Source: Actinomycetota bacterium (GTDB lineage Bacteria; Actinomycetota; Thermoleophilia; Gaiellales; Gaiellaceae). Taken from it: a stretch of 10,320 nucleotides of DNA. The DNA is taken from contig JACCRW010000229.1 of the NCBI GenBank assembly GCA_013813345.1, forward strand, positions 1-10,320. The letters are read 5' to 3'. Below the pieces are notes generated by a model, which was not told the origin of the DNA, did not search any database, and saw only the letters and a list, made by a program, of their open reading frames with translations. Below are positions 5,913 through 10,320 of the stretch, piece after piece (the first letter of the stretch is position 1; the number at the start of each line of letters is the position of its first letter). The position numbers and the translations under genes were made by a program.

Positions 5913-8900
5913 ATGACGCGACGATCGATCGCTTTCCTCGTGGCGGCCGCCGTGCTGGCGCTGCCCTCGAGCGCTCTGGCAGGCGAGCTCGTGCTCGCCG
6001 ATCGCGATGCCCGCACGACGAGTGTCGCTCCGTCCTCCGACCAGCGCGCCGCCGCGGAGCAGCTCGACGCCGAGGTGTCGTGGACCCGCTTTGGCACGCC
6101 CGCGTCGCTGTTCCAGCACGACGGCGCCGTCGTCGAGAATCTCCAGGGCGGCTCTGCGGCCAAGGTCGCGCGCAACTTCGCCGAGCAGCAGACCGAGCTC
6201 CTCGGCCTCTCGGAAGCGTCGCTCGACCGGCTGCAGGTCACAGCCGACTCGCGGCTCGTCGGCGGCTCGGCGCACGCCGTCGTGCTCCGTCAGACCTTCG
6301 GCGGTCTGCCGGCGGCCGAGGGTGGCCTGCTCGTCGTCGCCGTTCAGGGCGACGACGTCGTCTATGCCTCGGGCTCCCTGACCCGCGACGCACAGCTCGC
6401 GGCGCAGCCGGTCCTCTCGGCCGCCGAGGGCTGGGCCAGGGCGGCCGGCGATGTCGGCCTCGGCGGGTCGATCGTCAACGTCCTGGCGACTCGCAAGGGC
6501 GCCGGCTGGACGCTGCTCGCGGTCGGCGGCCTTCCGGATCCGCAGCGCGCCCGCCTCGTCGCGGTGCCGACCCCGAGCAGGGGCGTGCGCCCGGCGTGGG
6601 AGACGCTCGTGCTCGATCAGCGCGGCACCGTGCCGCGCGCGTTCACGCACTTCGTCGATGCCGCCACGGGCGAGATCCTGATCCGGCGCGACCTCGTCGA
6701 GCAATCGCATCCCTCCGCCGCCACCTTCACCGGCGCCGTGCCTCCGACCGATGGGGCCTGCGCGGCCGACAACGGCCCGTGGACGGTGGCCTCCGGCGAG
6801 TCGATCGGCTCGGTCGCGGTTGCCGTTGAGGCGACGCTGACGACGAACGACAGCGTGATCCAGCTCGTCCGCGACGGCGTCGTGGTTGCGACGCAGGACA
6901 CCGGCGCGAGCCCGGAGGCGCTCGCCTACAACCCGGCCGACAGCGGCGCGGGCACGTACTTCGTGCGCGTGTGCGACTTCTCCGACGGCGCCGGGTGGGA
7001 CGCGCCCACGACATACACGGGCGAGATCGCGTTCACGCCTGCGACCGTCGACGGCGACTTCCCGTATCCGCCGAAGTGGACGGTCTTCCCGTCCACGCCG
7101 CTCATCGGGGGCGACGCGTTCCCGTGGAGCTATCCGTCGACCGACAACCGCGAGACGTGGTGCTGGGATTCCACGGTCGGCAACCCGCCGACGAACCTGG
7201 CGGAGTGCGACCGTGAGGTGCAGAACTCGGCCTCGCGCGCACCGTGGGACTACAGCTACCGCGCGGGCGCGCCCACCTTCACGACCGTGGGCAACAACGC
7301 CCAGGCCTCCGAGGGCTGGACGAACTTCCGGGCGCCCGGGCCGACGGCCTACCGGCCGGTCAGCTTGCGGCGGGATTACTCGTATCCGTGGACGAACGCC
7401 TGGCACAAGAGCGACTGCTTCACGCCGTTCGTGCCCGGTCAGAGCCATGACATCGACGCGGCGGCGACGAACCTCTTCGCCATGCACAACCGCATGCACG
7501 ACTGGTCGTATCACCTCGGGTTCGACGAGGCACACTGGAACGCGCAGGAGTCGAACCTCGGCAACGGCGGCCCGGGCACGCTCGAGAACGACCCGGTGCT
7601 CGGCAACGCCCAGGCAGGCGCGTTGGCGGGCGGCTTCCCGGCCTACAACGGCCGCGACAACGCCAACATGACGTCTCTGCCCGACGGCACCCCGCCGATC
7701 ACCAACATGTACCTCTGGCAGCCGATTGCGGCGACGTTCTACGCGCCGTGCGTGGACGGCGACTTCGACATGTCCGTGATCGGCCACGAGTACGGCCACC
7801 TGATCGAGAACCGGATGATCGGCAAGGGCGGCAATCGCGCGGGGCACCACGCCGGCGCCATGGGCGAGAGCTCAGGCGACCTGCTCGCCGTCGAGTACCT
7901 GAACGAGTACGGCTTCGTGCCCGTCTCGGGCGAGAACCCCTTCGCGGTCGGGGGCTATGTCACCGGCGACGCGCAACGCGGGATCCGCAACTACGGCATG
8001 AACTTCCCGCGCACCGGGCCGTTTCCGGCCCCGGGCTCGTTGCCGAGAACCGATCCGCTCAACTTCTCGAACATGGGCTACGACCTCACCGGCCCGCAGG
8101 TGCACGCGGACGGCGAGATCTGGAGCGCCACGAACTACGACATCCGGCAGGCTCTCGTCCAGAAGTACGGGGGGAGCGACCGGGCCACGCAGATCGCGTG
8201 CGCCGAGGGGAAGCGTCCGGTCGACCAGTGCCCGGGCAACCGGCGCTGGATCCAAATCATGTTCGACGCCTACCTGCTGATGCCGACCGCGCCGTCGATG
8301 CTGCAAGCGCGCGATGCCTACCTCGCCGCCGACCGGATGCGCTTCGGCGGCGCCAACCAGGCCGAGCTGTGGAACGCGTTCGCACAGCGCGGTTTCGGGG
8401 AGGCGGCATTCAGCTCGAACACCCTGGCGGACACGGATACGGATCCGAAGCCGGACTTCGCCTCGCCGCTCCACGACGAGGCGACCGTCACGTTTACGGC
8501 AGTGGACGCCGTGACGGGCGCACCGGTTCCGGCGCGTGTCTTCGTCGGGACCTTCGAGGCTCGCACGTCGCCGGTCGCGGACACGGATCCCGCCACCTCG
8601 GCGCCCGCGCCCGGTGTCGACAACCTCGACGCCACGGCCGCGCTCGTGGCCGGGACGTACGACTTCGTCGGACGCGCCGCCGGCTACGGCCACTTCCGCT
8701 TCACGCAGACGCTCGCCGCGGGTGAGCGCAAGAGCGTGAAGCTGTCGCTGAGTCCGAACGTCGCCTCGGCGGCGAGCGGTGCTGCAGCGAGCGGCGACGG
8801 CGTGCGTCACGGCGAGCTCATCGACGACACCGAGGCGACGAACTGGGAGCGCACCGGCACCGTCCCGAGCGTCTCCGGCAGCACCGTCGTAGTCGATCTC

Positions 8901-9398
8901 GCGGGCAGCTCGCAGGTGTTCGACCGCGCGCAGGTGAGCGCGATGCTGACGCCCGGTCAGAACCGCTTCACGGCCGTCCGGCAGTTCGAGCTGCTCGCCT
9001 GTGGGGCGACCGTCGCCAACGCCAACTGCGCCAACCCGGCGATCGGCTACACGCGGTTCTTCACGAGCCCGGTCGACGCTTTCCCCGGCACGACGCCGCG
9101 GCCGATCGCGCCCGAGCTGATCCTGCGCACGTTCACGGTGCCCCGCACCACCGCGACGCACGTGGCGATCCGCGTACTGACGAACCAGTGCACCGGCACC
9201 GCCGCGTTCCAGGGCGAGCAGGATGCCGACCCGACGAACGGCACCGACTGCCGCGAGGGCTCGCCCGGTGCGACGGTCGAGCTGATCGGCGACCTGCCGC
9301 AAGTGGTCGCGCCACGCGACAACGAGGTGCGGATCGCAGAGCTACAGCTCTTCAACGGTCCGAGCAGCGTCGCCGGCGCCAGGGGCGGCAAGAAGTAG
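5913..9398 (+). CDS. Secreted M36 (fungalysin-type) zinc metalloprotease with accessory domains
   Basis: This is an extracellular zinc endopeptidase, probably made as a proenzyme. The 1161-residue product has a Sec signal peptide (1-23, cut after SSALA) and a propeptide of about 245 residues with FTP-like character. A beta-rich insert resembling a PPC-type domain follows (about 275-376). The M36 catalytic region (about 378-850) contains VGNNAQASEGW near 460, ATNLFAMHNRMHDW (518-531), the zinc motif HEYGH (625-629) and third ligand E652 in MGESSGD, where fungal members have GEGWSD. After it comes a carboxypeptidase-regulatory-like beta domain (about 857-950). A discoidin-like domain follows (about 965-1150), beginning GELIDDTEATNWERTG. 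Start ATG 5913 has AGGAGA at 5898-5903. The architecture suggests attachment to polymeric or cell-surface substrates. Confidence 0.92.
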   Translation: MTRRSIAFLVAAAVLALPSSALAGELVLADRDARTTSVAPSSDQRAAAEQLDAEVSWTRFGTPASLFQHDGAVVENLQGGSAAKVARNFAEQQTELLGLSEASLDRLQVTADSRLVGGSAHAVVLRQTFGGLPAAEGGLLVVAVQGDDVVYASGSLTRDAQLAAQPVLSAAEGWARAAGDVGLGGSIVNVLATRKGAGWTLLAVGGLPDPQRARLVAVPTPSRGVRPAWETLVLDQRGTVPRAFTHFVDAATGEILIRRDLVEQSHPSAATFTGAVPPTDGACAADNGPWTVASGESIGSVAVAVEATLTTNDSVIQLVRDGVVVATQDTGASPEALAYNPADSGAGTYFVRVCDFSDGAGWDAPTTYTGEIAFTPATVDGDFPYPPKWTVFPSTPLIGGDAFPWSYPSTDNRETWCWDSTVGNPPTNLAECDREVQNSASRAPWDYSYRAGAPTFTTVGNNAQASEGWTNFRAPGPTAYRPVSLRRDYSYPWTNAWHKSDCFTPFVPGQSHDIDAAATNLFAMHNRMHDWSYHLGFDEAHWNAQESNLGNGGPGTLENDPVLGNAQAGALAGGFPAYNGRDNANMTSLPDGTPPITNMYLWQPIAATFYAPCVDGDFDMSVIGHEYGHLIENRMIGKGGNRAGHHAGAMGESSGDLLAVEYLNEYGFVPVSGENPFAVGGYVTGDAQRGIRNYGMNFPRTGPFPAPGSLPRTDPLNFSNMGYDLTGPQVHADGEIWSATNYDIRQALVQKYGGSDRATQIACAEGKRPVDQCPGNRRWIQIMFDAYLLMPTAPSMLQARDAYLAADRMRFGGANQAELWNAFAQRGFGEAAFSSNTLADTDTDPKPDFASPLHDEATVTFTAVDAVTGAPVPARVFVGTFEARTSPVADTDPATSAPAPGVDNLDATAALVAGTYDFVGRAAGYGHFRFTQTLAAGERKSVKLSLSPNVASAASGAAASGDGVRHGELIDDTEATNWERTGTVPSVSGSTVVVDLAGSSQVFDRAQVSAMLTPGQNRFTAVRQFELLACGATVANANCANPAIGYTRFFTSPVDAFPGTTPRPIAPELILRTFTVPRTTATHVAIRVLTNQCTGTAAFQGEQDADPTNGTDCREGSPGATVELIGDLPQVVAPRDNEVRIAELQLFNGPSSVAGARGGKK

Positions 9399-9461
9399 CG
9401 GACGGGCGCGCAGGGGCTCACCCGAGCCTCCGCGCGGCAATCTTCCCGAGAAGGAGAGACG

Positions 9462-10320
9462 ATGACCAGGAAACGCCTGATTCCGCCGCTCGTCACAGCG
9501 ACGGCGCTGATGCTCTCGACGGGAGCCGCAGCCCACGAGCTCGACCACCCCGCTCCTCCGTATCAGCCGGCAGCGCCGATCGGCACCGGCCTCAACTCGG
9601 GCGGGCCTGGAGCGACGTGGAAGCTCGTGACGACCTTCCCGACCGGCAACCCGCACACCGACCTCGACTTCTTCACGCAGGGCGGCGAGACGTATGCGTC
9701 CGTCGGCACGCTCGCGGCCGGGCCGAACGGCGGCGGCCAGACGATCGTGCAGCTCACCGATCGCGGGACAGTCGAGCCGCGCTACGTCTCGAGCCACCCG
9801 TCCGCCTCCTGTATCTCGCGGCCGGACGCAGCGCTCGGATTGCAACACGACGTGGAGGCGACCCCGAAGGGCGGCGTGTTGCTCAACACTGCGGCGGCCA
9901 CGGCCGCAGGCGGCGACGCGCAGCTCCTCGTCGACGCCACCGACCAGCGCGGCCGCTGCCACGACCAGGGCGTTGCGGGCGCCGTCGACGCGCCTCGCGG
10001 CGGGCTCGAGCTGGTCGACATCACCAACGTGCTTCGACCCAAGGAGATCGGCCTGACGAGCCATATCGGCGAGTCGCACACGGTCAACGTCGACCCGAAG
10101 CGGCCTCACATCGCCTATTCGGTCACCTCGGACTCGGTCAACGTTGGCCCCGCGCCGGAGTACAAGCGCCAGAACGAGGTGCCGGGCTCGGGTGACCGCT
10201 ACGACCTCGACGGCTTCGAGGTCGTCGACATGTCGAGCTGCATGAACTTCCCGGCGCTCACGAGCGTCGATCTGCGGCGGATGCTCTGCCGGCCCGACGT
10301 CTACCGCTACCGCTTCCCGA
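9462..10320 (+). CDS. Exported LVIVD-repeat / beta-propeller-like protein (3' end cut off by window edge)
   Basis: The function is unknown. The 286 visible residues start with a signal peptide (MTRKRLIPPLVTATALMLST, cut near GAAA-HELDHP), so the protein is exported. The mature part is beta-rich. It carries repeat-like strands typical of LVIVD proteins, GLELVDITNVLRPKEIG (181-197) and GFEVVDMSSC (251-260), and the segment SHIGESHTVNVDPKRPHIAY (200-219). ATG 9462 is preceded by AAGGAG at 9451-9456. It follows the M36 protease by 63 bp on the same strand, so co-transcription is likely, and both are secreted. Six cysteine codons or fewer are visible and no catalytic motif is apparent. The remaining blades lie beyond the window. 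Confidence 0.8.
   Translation, partial: MTRKRLIPPLVTATALMLSTGAAAHELDHPAPPYQPAAPIGTGLNSGGPGATWKLVTTFPTGNPHTDLDFFTQGGETYASVGTLAAGPNGGGQTIVQLTDRGTVEPRYVSSHPSASCISRPDAALGLQHDVEATPKGGVLLNTAAATAAGGDAQLLVDATDQRGRCHDQGVAGAVDAPRGGLELVDITNVLRPKEIGLTSHIGESHTVNVDPKRPHIAYSVTSDSVNVGPAPEYKRQNEVPGSGDRYDLDGFEVVDMSSCMNFPALTSVDLRRMLCRPDVYRYRFP

Noticed and set aside
5834..6829. GTG 5834 with a good ribosome site (GGAGG at 5823-5827) opening a 331-codon frame
   Set aside because: It overlaps the M36 gene in another frame and becomes Arg/Ala/Gly-rich with no domain. A short leader peptide is possible but nothing supports it.
5667..9302. Long open frames on the minus strand (727 and 476 codons) opposite the M36 protease
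   Set aside because: Their products are Arg/Ala/Val/Gly-rich with no recognisable domain, and they are mirror images of a well-supported plus-strand gene. Open antisense frames are expected in DNA this GC-rich.
9413..9430. Hairpin between the M36 protease and the LVIVD gene as a terminator
   Set aside because: Only about 7 pairs with a G-T wobble and no T-tract; too weak in this GC context to claim.

Overview
The window is very GC-rich, with strongly G/C-biased third codon positions, GTG/TTG starts and many 4-7 nt stop/start overlaps. This suggests a high-GC Gram-positive bacterium. The mix of a PaaR-like regulator, paaABCD, a large secreted M36 protease and an LVIVD-type protein would fit an actinobacterial lineage such as Thermoleophilia, but that placement is inference. 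I see no rRNA, tRNA, CRISPR array, insertion sequence or origin. There is no stretch of more than 300 bases without a gene; the largest gaps are 5814-5912 (99 bp) and 1423-1500 (78 bp).

Left part (1-1925): an AidB-like acyl-CoA dehydrogenase on the minus strand, cut by the left edge, is divergent from mscL (mechanosensitive channel). A 14-bp perfect hairpin at 1892-1925 separates mscL from the convergent paa operon.

Central part (1945-5034): the minus-strand operon paaA-paaB-(38-codon small ORF)-paaC-paaD has every junction overlapping. It encodes the oxygenase subunits and the Fe-S maturation factor of phenylacetyl-CoA 1,2-epoxidase, but no paaE reductase lies downstream. A divergent TetR-family gene is the likely PaaR repressor. 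The gap between it and paaA holds the palindrome CTAACGGTCGTTAG, which fits the PaaR operator form CNAACGNNCGTTNG that I recall from Thermus. Two features stand out. PaaC appears to keep a full set of six diiron ligands at almost the same spacing as PaaA. The paaB-paaC gap also carries two 19-bp palindromes that are exact reverse complements of each other, lying inside a small ORF that fills the gap.

Right part (5031-10320): a DUF3105 protein with a FlgD/Ig-like tail overlaps the regulator stop codon. It is followed by an 1161-residue secreted M36 (fungalysin-type) metalloprotease with accessory domains, and by a secreted LVIVD/beta-propeller-like protein cut by the right edge. The last two form a probable exported-protein pair.
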